Origin: a virus
Length of the DNA: 45,306 nucleotides
Direction: 5' to 3' (one strand)
IMG/VR virus record: IMGVR_UViG_3300030116_002552
Coordinates: 1 to 45,306 of that record
Shown: positions 23,325 through 31,248 of the stretch, one piece after another
Layout: every line of letters starts with the position of its first letter
Position numbering within the stretch: the stretch's first letter is position 1
Translations under genes and position numbers: made by a program
The notes under the pieces: generated by a model
The model's database searches: none
Told to the model about the DNA's origin: nothing
The model's input: only the letters and a program-made list of their open reading frames with translations

Positions 23325-24356
23325 ATGAAATTAAAAATACTCATATTATTTTTATTTGTATCGTTTTCTGCAACTGCGCAATTTAAGAAAGCTTTTAAGT
23401 TTTCTACATTTTATGTAGCAGCAAACGGTGGTACATCTTTATCTGATAGAGATATATACTCTATAGATGGCAGTACACTTGTATATGATACAGTTTTTAC
23501 ACCATACGACTATTCAGTATCTATGGGTATACGTAAAATACAAAGATTTCAATATGAAGGCAGTACTCCTTTTAAAGATGGTACAGAGTCTTCATTTTCT
23601 GATGCTGCTAATGTAGGTAGAAATCCTTTTGAATATCTTTTTGAAATAGATTACAAAAGACAAGAGGGTATTGAGTATTTAGATCAACATCATTTTATAA
23701 GATATGTAAAGCCAAAGTGGCTTGCTAAAGTAGAATATATTAAAGATGGTTTTGCAGACATTGAGTATTTTGAAAGCGCACAAAGATTAAGATTAAACGG
23801 TAATAAAAAATTATCGTTTAATATTGGTGCAGTACAAAGACTTGCAGAGCCTTATGGATATGATCCGCTAGAAGAGTGGACAATGGAAACAGGTAATATA
23901 CATTATACACAATTAGCTATTGATGAAGGGTATAGCATAGATGTATATGAATCTGAATATAGAGCACCAGACGGTGCAATAGTAGCAACTAGTTCTGAGG
24001 TTTGGAATAAAGTTGTTATGCCACAAGTATTAGAAGACTATGTATCTAAGAAAAGAAGCGAGTTAGCTAATCAGTGGCAACACTCGTTAGTTATAGGATT
24101 TGATTTCTATCACTATAAGAAAAACTTTTGGTTACATTCTTGGGGTAACCTAATGCCATATCATTACGATGATGGTGGACAATACTCATATCATAACTTT
24201 AACGATGGAGAACAGTGGTATGATTACTCAGGAGGACTAATATTTGGACTAAAAGCCACTAAACATCTAGGATGTTTTATTGAAGGTAAATACAATAAAT
24301 ACTGGAATCGTGAGTGGTATGATTTTAAATTAGGAATTAATTATATAATATTTTAA
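23325..24356 (+). CDS. Exported protein with signal peptide, 343 aa
   Basis: The first 19 residues form a classic signal peptide (MKLKILILFLFVSFSATAQ), cleaved probably before Q19, as is common for Bacteroidota exported proteins. The mature part is aromatic-rich (many Tyr, Trp, His, Phe) with repeated strands ending FIEGKYNKYWNREWYDFKLGINYIIF, an outer-membrane-barrel-like C-terminus with alternating residues and terminal Phe. Roles could include outer-membrane modification, superinfection exclusion or help in lysis. It lies directly before small membrane proteins. I have a memory-based impression of related proteins in marine phages. No enzyme motif seen. Confidence 0.65.
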   Translation: MKLKILILFLFVSFSATAQFKKAFKFSTFYVAANGGTSLSDRDIYSIDGSTLVYDTVFTPYDYSVSMGIRKIQRFQYEGSTPFKDGTESSFSDAANVGRNPFEYLFEIDYKRQEGIEYLDQHHFIRYVKPKWLAKVEYIKDGFADIEYFESAQRLRLNGNKKLSFNIGAVQRLAEPYGYDPLEEWTMETGNIHYTQLAIDEGYSIDVYESEYRAPDGAIVATSSEVWNKVVMPQVLEDYVSKKRSELANQWQHSLVIGFDFYHYKKNFWLHSWGNLMPYHYDDGGQYSYHNFNDGEQWYDYSGGLIFGLKATKHLGCFIEGKYNKYWNREWYDFKLGINYIIF

Positions 24357-24358
24357 AA

Positions 24359-24445
24359 ATGAAAAAAGCAATTTGTAACTTAATTAAATTTTTAACTTTT
24401 GGAAAAGTATGCTACGGATACTGCTCTACAAAATGTAAAAAATAA
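24359..24445 (+). CDS. Small peptide, 28 aa
   Basis: An ORF from ATG 24359 to TAA 24443-24445 encodes MKKAICNLIKFLTFGKVCYG... ending KCKK. It has a hydrophobic centre flanked by Lys and contains four Cys. It fills the gap exactly between the exported protein (stop at 24356) and the next ATG at 24447, which argues for a real gene. A one-helix or membrane-active peptide at a lysis locus is plausible but unproved. Confidence 0.5.
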   Translation: MKKAICNLIKFLTFGKVCYGYCSTKCKK

Positions 24446-24446
24446 A

Positions 24447-24722
24447 ATGGCAAAAGAATTAAACGAAGATACTGGTTTTAATATAAGTATTAAAACTTTA
24501 ATAGGTATAGGTTTTGCAATGGCTACGCTTATCGGTATGTGGTTTACTTTACAAGCAGATATATCAGAAGCTAAAGAACTTCCTAAGCCTGATATTACTC
24601 GTATGGAGTTTGATATGAAGGATCAAAATATACGCCAATCTATTTTAAATACAGAAAAAAATGTAGAAAAACTAGAAGAGCGTATGATTAGAATGGAAGA
24701 TAAAATTGATGCTTTAAAATAA
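24447..24722 (+). CDS. Membrane-anchored coiled-coil protein (lysis candidate), 91 aa
   Basis: I start at ATG 24447 (MAKELNEDTGF...), not the upstream TTG at 24399, because the 28-aa ORF occupies that space and the ATG follows its stop by 1 bp. A single membrane span lies near residues 16-35 (TLIGIGFAMATLIGMWFTLQ), followed by a coiled coil (QNIRQSILNTEKNVEKLEERMIRMEDKI). One span plus a periplasmic coiled coil is the form of an inner-membrane spanin or a pinholin-like protein. It is coupled to the two-span protein at 24722. Role is inferred from topology. Confidence 0.6.
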   Translation: MAKELNEDTGFNISIKTLIGIGFAMATLIGMWFTLQADISEAKELPKPDITRMEFDMKDQNIRQSILNTEKNVEKLEERMIRMEDKIDALK

Positions 24723-24934
24723 TGAATATATTTAAAGATAATAACGATTGGAATGAAAAAACTATAATAGGAGCACTAGCATTTTTAGTTATGTGTATTG
24801 TTATGGCTTTTGATCTTTCCACAGGATACTGGGGTTTAGAGTTAACAATAAATGAATTTGTTTATGATTCATTTGTTTGGGTAACTTTAGGATGTTTTGG
24901 TATTGCTGGTGTCGAAAAATTTGCTAAAAAATGA
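24722..24934 (+). CDS. Two-span membrane protein, holin-like, 70 aa
   Basis: Two hydrophobic segments (IIGALAFLVMCIVMAFDLS at about 15-33 and FVWVTLGCFGIAGV at about 50-63) are separated by a short loop, and the tail is basic (EKFAKK). Size, two spans and charged tail fit a small holin, which would open the inner membrane at lysis. Its start overlaps the previous stop by one base and its end overlaps the next gene by 4 bp. A three-span holin candidate lies further on at 31727, so the two may have divided roles. Confidence 0.55.
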   Translation: MNIFKDNNDWNEKTIIGALAFLVMCIVMAFDLSTGYWGLELTINEFVYDSFVWVTLGCFGIAGVEKFAKK

Positions 24935-25257
24935 AAAAATATATATTTATTTTAACTTTAGTATTATTAACATTTTCAGTGAATGCGCAAGTAACAGCAA
25001 TACATTTTAATGCTGATTGGAATGATGCTAATAAAGTAGAGTGGTTTGGTAAATTATCTGATGTTGAAAAAGATAATATGGATATATCAGAAGGAGATTG
25101 TCAAAAAAAATACAAAATAGCTGTAGTTCCTACAATAATAGTATTTGATGATGGCGAAGAGGTAAAACGCTTTCAAGCAGATCTTAGTTTTAAAATACAA
25201 GCAACAAGAAACGAAGTGCAAGATTATATTGATGAACTTTTAATGAGTAAATTTTAA
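24931..25257 (+). CDS. Exported thioredoxin-fold protein lacking CxxC
   Basis: 108 aa. A signal peptide covers residues 1-19, with cleavage after A19 leaving Q20 first. The mature part follows the thioredoxin outline: a beta strand TAIHFNADW (22-30), then W30-N-D-A-N-K35 in place of the catalytic W-C-x-x-C-K, and a cis-proline V-V-P67-T with strands IIVFDDGEEVKRF. Both active-site Cys are Asn, so it cannot be a dithiol oxidoreductase; C57 is the only Cys. It may act as a binding module in the periplasm. Its place after the membrane proteins suggests a lysis or envelope role. The fold is fairly clear; function is unknown. Confidence 0.65.
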   Translation: MKKYIFILTLVLLTFSVNAQVTAIHFNADWNDANKVEWFGKLSDVEKDNMDISEGDCQKKYKIAVVPTIIVFDDGEEVKRFQADLSFKIQATRNEVQDYIDELLMSKF

Positions 25258-25259
25258 TT

Positions 25260-25949
25260 ATGTTAGGATTAGGACATAGCCTAAGTAGAGGCGCGTTATC
25301 TAGTGGGTTTAACATACTTGATTTAAGCCCAGAACTTTGGTTAAAGTTTAATACTGGTCAAGGCGCTATTACAGACGGCATACAATGGGATGATCAGTCT
25401 GGCAATAGCAGGCATGCTTCTCAAACAACAGATGCTCAAGAAGGTAGTGGTTTTAGCGGCGGTGCTTTTGTTACTGATGCAAATAACAACGATAACTTAG
25501 ATTTAGCATCTACTTTTAATCTAGCTTCAGATTACCATATATTTGTAGTATTGAATTTATCACAAGAAAGCAATGAAACATTTGTAAGTAGTGTTGACAA
25601 TACTAGCTTTATACGGTTTGCGCAAGGTGGCTCCGACGTTACTGCTTATCGTATGAAAAACGGTGGTACAACTTTAAACATAAGTTTATCAGAAGGTTTT
25701 GGAACTACTAAAGCAATAGCGGAAGTGTCAAGAGATGGTAGCAATGGTGTTAGAGTAAGTAAAAACGGAAGCACTTTAGGAACAGGAACTGGATCTGGCA
25801 CTTTTGCTTTTGAGCAAATAGGTACTTCATCTAATAGTATTACTTCTGGTGAGATACACGAAGTAGTTGTTTTTAGTAGTTTGCTTAGTATGGCTAACGC
25901 CACGCTTGTAAGAAATGATATTGCTGACAGAAATAGTTTAAGTATATAA
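25260..25949 (+). CDS. LamG-like / concanavalin-A-like protein, 229 aa
   Basis: The sequence has the LamG-type beta-sandwich outline: LSPELWLKFNTGQGAITDGIQ, then WDDQSGNSRHASQ, YHIFVVLNLSQESNETFVSS, and the C-terminal SGEIHEVVVFSSLLSMANATLVRND. Such folds bind glycans or proteins. It has no signal peptide. It sits between the exported thioredoxin-fold protein and the T9SS-type protein, 2 bp from each, so all three are translated from one mRNA. It could be a virion tip protein that contacts surface sugars. The fold assignment is by motif order from memory. Confidence 0.65.
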   Translation: MLGLGHSLSRGALSSGFNILDLSPELWLKFNTGQGAITDGIQWDDQSGNSRHASQTTDAQEGSGFSGGAFVTDANNNDNLDLASTFNLASDYHIFVVLNLSQESNETFVSSVDNTSFIRFAQGGSDVTAYRMKNGGTTLNISLSEGFGTTKAIAEVSRDGSNGVRVSKNGSTLGTGTGSGTFAFEQIGTSSNSITSGEIHEVVVFSSLLSMANATLVRNDIADRNSLSI

Positions 25950-25951
25950 TT

Positions 25952-28900
25952 ATGAATAATTTTACAAAAATATTATATGCAGTGTTAATGATAGTTGTAT
26001 TTGCTACAGCTACAGCATTTGGGCAGGCTTCATATATGGTTATAGAGGCACAATACGACTCGTGGGGACCGCAAGAGTCTAGCTTTGAAATATTAGATGT
26101 AAATGGAAATCAAGTATATTTTAATCAGCCTACAATACAAGACGAATATTTACTAGATACATTATGGATAGGAGCTGGTTCTTATACAGCTATATTGTAT
26201 GATCAGTATGGAGATGCATGGCAAGATACAGATTTACAAGGATACTTTAGAATATGGAATACGTGTCAAGATACAATGGTAGAGTTTTTATGTAGTCAAA
26301 CTAATTACTTTGCTACAGAAACAATACCTTTTATGTTAGGACCTTGTAATCCAAATGCACCTCCACCACCGCCATGTTTACAAGCAACAGTTATTATCAA
26401 CCTAGATCAGTATCAGTCAGAAACATCTTGGCAGATAGCTGATACTAATGGTATGGTAGTTGCTTCAGGAAGTGGGTATGGAGCTGAACCTGATTATGGA
26501 ACAGTTGTAATACCAGTCTGTTTACCACAAGGACCACTAGAGTTTACTATAATGGATACATACGGTGATGGCTTACAAGGGTCATTGTGGCAAGGACAAG
26601 ATGGTTCTTATTTTATTAAACAATGTAATGATACATTAGTGTATGGTACAGATCCAGCATTTGGGAATGATACAGTACATCCTTTTGTAATTGATAGTTG
26701 TCCACCAATACCTGGTTGTACAGACCCAGATTACTTAGAGTATAACCCATTTGCAGATGTAGATGATGGTAGTTGTTTGACAGTAGCTGTATATGGATGT
26801 ATTGATAGTACAATGTATAACTACGATCCTAATGCTAACGCAATGCTTGTAACACCTGTTTGTGAGTATAAACTAACTTTACATGACTTGGTTGGTAATG
26901 GTTGGGTAGCATCAAACTTAAAAATAGTTACACCTGATACTATGATGAATTTTACTCATACAGGTGGTTTTACAGACACTTACTATTTTTATTTACCTAC
27001 AGGCACGCCTGTAACAAGTATATTTACTATAAGTAATCAAGCATCACTTACAACAATAGAATGTGGATTTACTTTAACAAATCCAGAAGGTGACACAGTT
27101 ATGCATGTGCCTGCACCATTTATACAACCTATATTCCCATATCAAGGAGTAAGTGTTTGTCCTAATGAGTGTATAGATAAAATATTTGGATGCACAGATA
27201 CATTAGCATTAAACTATCAAGATACTGTAAATACAGACGATGGAAGTTGTTATTACGTAGCTGGTTGTATGAATCCCTTATACTTAGAGTATAATAATTT
27301 AGCTGACTATGATGATGGGTCATGTTCTACTTTGATTGTAGTAGGTTGTATGGACAGTACAGCATATAATTATGATCCTGCAGCAAATGTAGAATTAGCT
27401 GGTTCTTGCATACCTTTTGTATACGGATGTATGGACCCAATGATGTTTAACTATGATCCGCTAGCAACAGCGAATGATACTTGTATATCTTATATATATG
27501 GATGTACAGATCCATCAGCATTTAATTATAATGTAAATGCAAATACAGATAACGGAAATTGTATACCAGTAATTTTTGGGTGTACCGATTCTACAGCATT
27601 TAATTTTGATCCTTTAGCTAATACAGATAATAGCTCTTGTATTGCTATAGTAGAAGGTTGTACTAATCCTTTAGCTATTAACTATAATGTTAATGCAAAC
27701 GTAGATAACTTTAGTTGTATCTTGCCTATATATGGCTGTACTGATTCTACTGCGTTTAATTATGACGAACTAGCTAACGTTGATAATGGTAATTGTATTG
27801 ATGTTGTCGAAGGTTGTACTAATCCAATTGCATTAAATTATGACCCACTTGCAAATACAGATGATTTTTCCTGCATACTACCTATTTATGGGTGTATGGA
27901 CAGTACGGCTTTTAACTACGATGAATTAGCTAACGTAGACAATGGGACTTGTGTTCCTTTTATATATGGCTGCACTAATCCAATAGCGTTAAACTATTGT
28001 GATACTTGTAACACAGATGATTTTTCTTGTGTGTTACCAATATACGGTTGTACTGATAGTACAATGTTTAATTATAACCCATTAGCTAATGTTGATAATG
28101 GCTCATGTATTCCTTTTGTTTATGGGTGTACTGATCCAAACGCTTTAAATTATAATTCATTAGCAAATATTGAAGATTTTAGTTGTATAGATTACATTTA
28201 TGGGTGTACAGATTCTACAATGTTTAATTACAACCCAAATGCTAACACGGACAATGGTAGTTGCTTGCCATTTGTTTACGGATGTACTGACGCTGATGCT
28301 ATAAATTATAATATATTAGCTAACACAGATGATGGTACATGTATAGATGTTGTATTAGGTTGTACAGATTCAACAGCATTTAATTATGATATATTAGCGA
28401 ATACAGACGATGGTTCATGCATACCCGTTGTCTGGGGCTGTACAGACGGTACGGCCTTCAACTTTAACTCATTAGCAAACACTGATGACGGTTCTTGCAT
28501 TCCTGTTATATTTGGATGTATAGATCCAACTATGTTTAACTATTGTGACACTTGTAATACTGATAATGGAAATTGTATACCTTATTATTATGGATGTACT
28601 GACAGTACAGCTCTTAACTATGACGATGATGCAAATACTGATAATGGTAGCTGTATTTATCCTTTGCTTGGCTGCACTGATCCGACCGCTGTTAATTACA
28701 ATATCAATGCTAACGTGGCGGACAGTTCGTGTTATTATAGTGCTGGGTGTAACGTTGGTGATGTATATTATATTCCTAATGAATGTTTTGAATGGGTAAT
28801 ACAGGTAGACCCGTATTGCTGTGATGTAAATTGGGACAGTAGTTGCGAAGGATTATACACATATTGTATTGATGGTTGGTCAGGTCCAACTGATATTGCA

Positions 28901-29113
28901 ATGTTTGAAAGAATGGGAGTTTTACCTTACCCTAACCCGTCTACAGGAAATGTTTATTTTAATGAAAAAGTAGATATTAAAGTATATGATACAATAGGTA
29001 AATTAGTTTTAGAAAAAGATAATATTTCTAGCGTAAATCTTAGTAAAGGAGTATACTTAATTAAGATAGAAAAAGAAAATATAAATTTAATAACAAAAAT
29101 AATAATAAAATAA
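25952..29113 (+). CDS. Exported repeat protein with T9SS type A C-terminal sorting domain
   Basis: 1053 aa. Residues 1-24 are a signal peptide ending AFG before Q25. Two domains with DxYGDxW/L motifs (LYDQYGDAWQ, IMDTYGDGLQ) fill 26-250. Two Cys repeats (from residue 255) and a third domain of similar kind follow. An array of 20 tandem modules spans 413-931, each near 26 aa with G-C-T/M/I-D/N at the start and S/N/T-C near the end. A Cys-rich segment leads to a C-terminal sorting domain, Y993-P-N-P-S-T-G-N onward, with strands IKVYDTIGKLV, VNLSKGVYLIKI and KIIIK. This is the tripartite T9SS type A signal, so the protein should be exported by host Sec and then T9SS and displayed or released. 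It has no promoter of its own and lies within the late block. Role unknown. Confidence 0.85.
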   Translation: MNNFTKILYAVLMIVVFATATAFGQASYMVIEAQYDSWGPQESSFEILDVNGNQVYFNQPTIQDEYLLDTLWIGAGSYTAILYDQYGDAWQDTDLQGYFRIWNTCQDTMVEFLCSQTNYFATETIPFMLGPCNPNAPPPPPCLQATVIINLDQYQSETSWQIADTNGMVVASGSGYGAEPDYGTVVIPVCLPQGPLEFTIMDTYGDGLQGSLWQGQDGSYFIKQCNDTLVYGTDPAFGNDTVHPFVIDSCPPIPGCTDPDYLEYNPFADVDDGSCLTVAVYGCIDSTMYNYDPNANAMLVTPVCEYKLTLHDLVGNGWVASNLKIVTPDTMMNFTHTGGFTDTYYFYLPTGTPVTSIFTISNQASLTTIECGFTLTNPEGDTVMHVPAPFIQPIFPYQGVSVCPNECIDKIFGCTDTLALNYQDTVNTDDGSCYYVAGCMNPLYLEYNNLADYDDGSCSTLIVVGCMDSTAYNYDPAANVELAGSCIPFVYGCMDPMMFNYDPLATANDTCISYIYGCTDPSAFNYNVNANTDNGNCIPVIFGCTDSTAFNFDPLANTDNSSCIAIVEGCTNPLAINYNVNANVDNFSCILPIYGCTDSTAFNYDELANVDNGNCIDVVEGCTNPIALNYDPLANTDDFSCILPIYGCMDSTAFNYDELANVDNGTCVPFIYGCTNPIALNYCDTCNTDDFSCVLPIYGCTDSTMFNYNPLANVDNGSCIPFVYGCTDPNALNYNSLANIEDFSCIDYIYGCTDSTMFNYNPNANTDNGSCLPFVYGCTDADAINYNILANTDDGTCIDVVLGCTDSTAFNYDILANTDDGSCIPVVWGCTDGTAFNFNSLANTDDGSCIPVIFGCIDPTMFNYCDTCNTDNGNCIPYYYGCTDSTALNYDDDANTDNGSCIYPLLGCTDPTAVNYNINANVADSSCYYSAGCNVGDVYYIPNECFEWVIQVDPYCCDVNWDSSCEGLYTYCIDGWSGPTDIAMFERMGVLPYPNPSTGNVYFNEKVDIKVYDTIGKLVLEKDNISSVNLSKGVYLIKIEKENINLITKIIIK
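27188..28744 (+). repeat. Array of 20 Cys-rich repeats in the T9SS protein
   Basis: About 78 bp per unit, 20 units without gaps (residues 413-931), preceded by two units at 26714-26870. The consensus is GCTDSTAFNYDPLANTDNGS followed by C. From unit 8 to 18 alternate units read GCTDSTA/MFNY and GCTN/DPxA-I/L-NY, a two-unit higher-order pattern. At DNA level synonymous codons vary from unit to unit, so the array is not a fresh amplification. Confidence 0.85.
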
Positions 29114-29114
29114 C

Positions 29115-29477
29115 ATGGCAACATTAACAGCAAAATTAACATTAACAAGTAGCAACGCTACAAGCGATGCTTTAAATCTTAGTATATCAGATATATTAGC
29201 TACAGGAAATCCTGCAATTAGTACATCTAGATCTGATATATTACATACTGGAGCTACTAATATTTTAACTACTAGCTCTTCATCTATTACTTATGTATAC
29301 TTGAAGAATTTAGATAGTACAAATATTATTGTAGTAAAGACTGATGGAGGAACTGCTTTTGCAGACTTAGGTCCTGGAGAATTTATGTTTCTTCCTTTAA
29401 AAGGAGCAGTTGGATTAGAAGTACAGGCTGATACAGCTACATGTTCATTAGAGTATGCTTATTTTACTAAATCGTAA
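29115..29477 (+). CDS. Small structural protein, 120 aa
   Basis: A Ser/Thr/Leu-rich beta protein starting MATLTAKLTLTSSNATSDAL and containing SSITYVYLKNLDSTNIIVVK, DLGPGEFMFLPLKGAVGLEV and a final EYAYFTKS strand. This outline (small virion-associated beta protein with a G-P-G-E-F-x-F-x-P-L motif) is familiar from phage fibre-adjacent genes. It starts 1 bp after the stop of the T9SS protein and shares one base with the DUF5675-like gene (TAATG). Probably a virion component; no specific role can be assigned. Confidence 0.6.
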   Translation: MATLTAKLTLTSSNATSDALNLSISDILATGNPAISTSRSDILHTGATNILTTSSSSITYVYLKNLDSTNIIVVKTDGGTAFADLGPGEFMFLPLKGAVGLEVQADTATCSLEYAYFTKS

Positions 29478-29944
29478 TGAAGTTAAAAGTATTAAGATTT
29501 AGTTCTCAGCCTGACTCTACACATGGTCTGCTTTTTGAAGAAAGTGACTTAGGTAATAAATTTCTATGTTACACACTTGAAGATGAACGTAGAGCTTTAA
29601 AAGTTAGAGGAGAAACTAGAGTACCTGCTGGTATTTATAAAATAGAATTAAGAAAAGAAGGTGGTTTTCATGAAAGATACACTAAAAAATATCCTGGTAT
29701 ACATCGTGGTATGTTGCATGTCACTGATGTTCCTAACTTTGAGTATATTCTTATTCATACTGGAAACACTGACGAGCACACTGCTGGGTGTTTATTGGTG
29801 GGCGATTCGCAAGAAAACAACCAACTTTTACCAGATGGATTTATTGGGAAAAGTGTTAACGCTTACAAAAGGATCTATCCTAGTATTGCAAAAGCAATAT
29901 CTGAGGGAGAAGAAGTAACAATTGAATACATTGATTTTGATTAA
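29477..29944 (+). CDS. DUF5675-like protein, putative peptidoglycan-cleaving lysin
   Basis: 155 aa. Conserved segments of the DUF5675 family are seen: LCYTLEDERRALKVRGETRVPAG (about 32-54), GMLHVTDVPNFEYILIHTGN (77-96), and the motif H94-T-G-N...T-A-G-C105-L-L-V-G. The His and Cys arrangement H-x-G-N...G-C resembles the L,D-transpeptidase catalytic Cys/His pair, so a peptidoglycan-related reaction is plausible. Members are often found next to phage lysis genes, as here near two membrane-protein candidates. No signal peptide, so it would need a holin. Confidence in the family is fair; the reaction is inference. Confidence 0.75.
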   Translation: MKLKVLRFSSQPDSTHGLLFEESDLGNKFLCYTLEDERRALKVRGETRVPAGIYKIELRKEGGFHERYTKKYPGIHRGMLHVTDVPNFEYILIHTGNTDEHTAGCLLVGDSQENNQLLPDGFIGKSVNAYKRIYPSIAKAISEGEEVTIEYIDFD

Positions 29945-31248
29945 TGAAATGGATTGGTCAACATATAGTAGATATTATAGCTAGATTTCGTTCTGACATT
30001 TATTTAGAAGATATATCATCTGGCACTATAGCTAGTGGTGGTAACTTAGGTCTAGACTCAAATAATAAAATAGTAAAAGCTAATGAAGCATCAGGGGGTA
30101 TTTCTTTTGATGGCTCTACAGCTAATGGTGTTTTAACATATAAAGACTCCGACGAAGCCAGTGTTGAATCAGCTCTTACATATGACTCAGAAGAATTAAC
30201 TATTGGCGATGATGATGACGGAACTGCTGTTATTACAAGACGAGCACATTCTGATGAAACTGGAGGACATTTAACTATTAGAGCAGGTAATGCTGGGGGA
30301 ACAGATAAAACTGGAGGTAATTTGACTTTATGGGCTGGTGGTGGTACAGGTGTTGGTTATGGTGGTGATATATATTTCTATGCAGGCAATAGGAATAGTT
30401 CTTCGGGAAGTACAAACAGTTTCCCATCTTTAATGGCTACTATAGATGGTAGTGCTGGAGATTTTATTATGTCTGGTATTGATACTATATCTGGTAAAAC
30501 AGATAGTGATTTTACTATTTCTTCTGATGGTCAATTAACATTTAGAATAGACGCAGATGCCGATGAAGCAGGTCAAAATTTTAGATGGGTAAACTCTACT
30601 ACAGAAATAGCAAATCTCGATGAAGGTGGTAATCTTCATATTGATGGAAATTTAGAATTAGGTCATGCAACTGATACTACAATAGCTAGATCTTCTAGTG
30701 GCGTAGTTACAATAGAGGGTAACACAATTAAGACAAGTGCTGATTATCATTACCAATATATATCTTTTTTAGGTAACTCTACTGTTCAAGCAAATGGTGA
30801 TTGGGAGTTTCCTGGTGGTAATGGTATATCGAACCACACTTGGGCTATAGATGCTAATGAAAGCGCAACAACGGTTGATAGTACTACAATATCTGTTGCA
30901 CAACAGTATCAACACGCTGGAATAAGGGTTCCGTATGCTGGTAAATTAGTTGGTGTTTTTGGTGCAGGTAGAAATACTAACGCCGACAGACAATTTGCAG
31001 CAGGATTGTTTGTAGGTGTGCCTGACTGGGGGACTACAAATAGTATTAACGCGACACTTAGATCTTACGCTGCTGCTAATAATGAAAGCGGATCTTACCA
31101 AAATAGATCTTCTAAAATAGAAGACTTAACTAGAGATTTTGATTTGAGTGCTGGTGATATAATATATCCAGCTATAAGAGGAGATGGAAGTAATGCTGAT
31201 ACTATTCAAATATCAATGACTGTTGTTATTAAAACTTTAATACCATAA
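29944..31248 (+). CDS. Tail fibre-like protein, 434 aa
   Basis: The N-terminal region is helical (MKWIGQHIVDIIARF), then a fibre-type body rich in Gly, Thr and Asp with RAHSDETGGHLTIRAGNAG and GGTGVGYGGDIYFYAGN (roughly 95-155), similar to the Gly-rich block in 21157-22596. The C-terminal 160 residues form a beta domain (YQHAGIRVPYAGKLVGVFGA, DFDLSAGDIIYPAIRGDGSN) that looks like a fibre head. It is coupled to the DUF5675-like gene and the next gene by one-base overlaps. It likely binds the cell surface or forms the fibre shaft. Confidence 0.7.
   Translation: MKWIGQHIVDIIARFRSDIYLEDISSGTIASGGNLGLDSNNKIVKANEASGGISFDGSTANGVLTYKDSDEASVESALTYDSEELTIGDDDDGTAVITRRAHSDETGGHLTIRAGNAGGTDKTGGNLTLWAGGGTGVGYGGDIYFYAGNRNSSSGSTNSFPSLMATIDGSAGDFIMSGIDTISGKTDSDFTISSDGQLTFRIDADADEAGQNFRWVNSTTEIANLDEGGNLHIDGNLELGHATDTTIARSSSGVVTIEGNTIKTSADYHYQYISFLGNSTVQANGDWEFPGGNGISNHTWAIDANESATTVDSTTISVAQQYQHAGIRVPYAGKLVGVFGAGRNTNADRQFAAGLFVGVPDWGTTNSINATLRSYAAANNESGSYQNRSSKIEDLTRDFDLSAGDIIYPAIRGDGSNADTIQISMTVVIKTLIP

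Noticed and set aside
24399-24446. TTG-start N-terminal extension of the membrane-anchored protein
   Set aside because: Overlaps the exactly tiling 28-aa ORF, and the ATG at 24447 follows that ORF's stop by 1 bp.
27188-28744. Possible CRISPR-like repeat array
   Set aside because: The 78-bp units are in-frame protein repeats with synonymous variation and no spacers.
28545-28799. Hydrophobic 84-aa rightward ORF inside the repeat gene
   Set aside because: Out-of-frame shadow of the repeat array; its hydrophobicity comes from frame shift of NY/TD codons.
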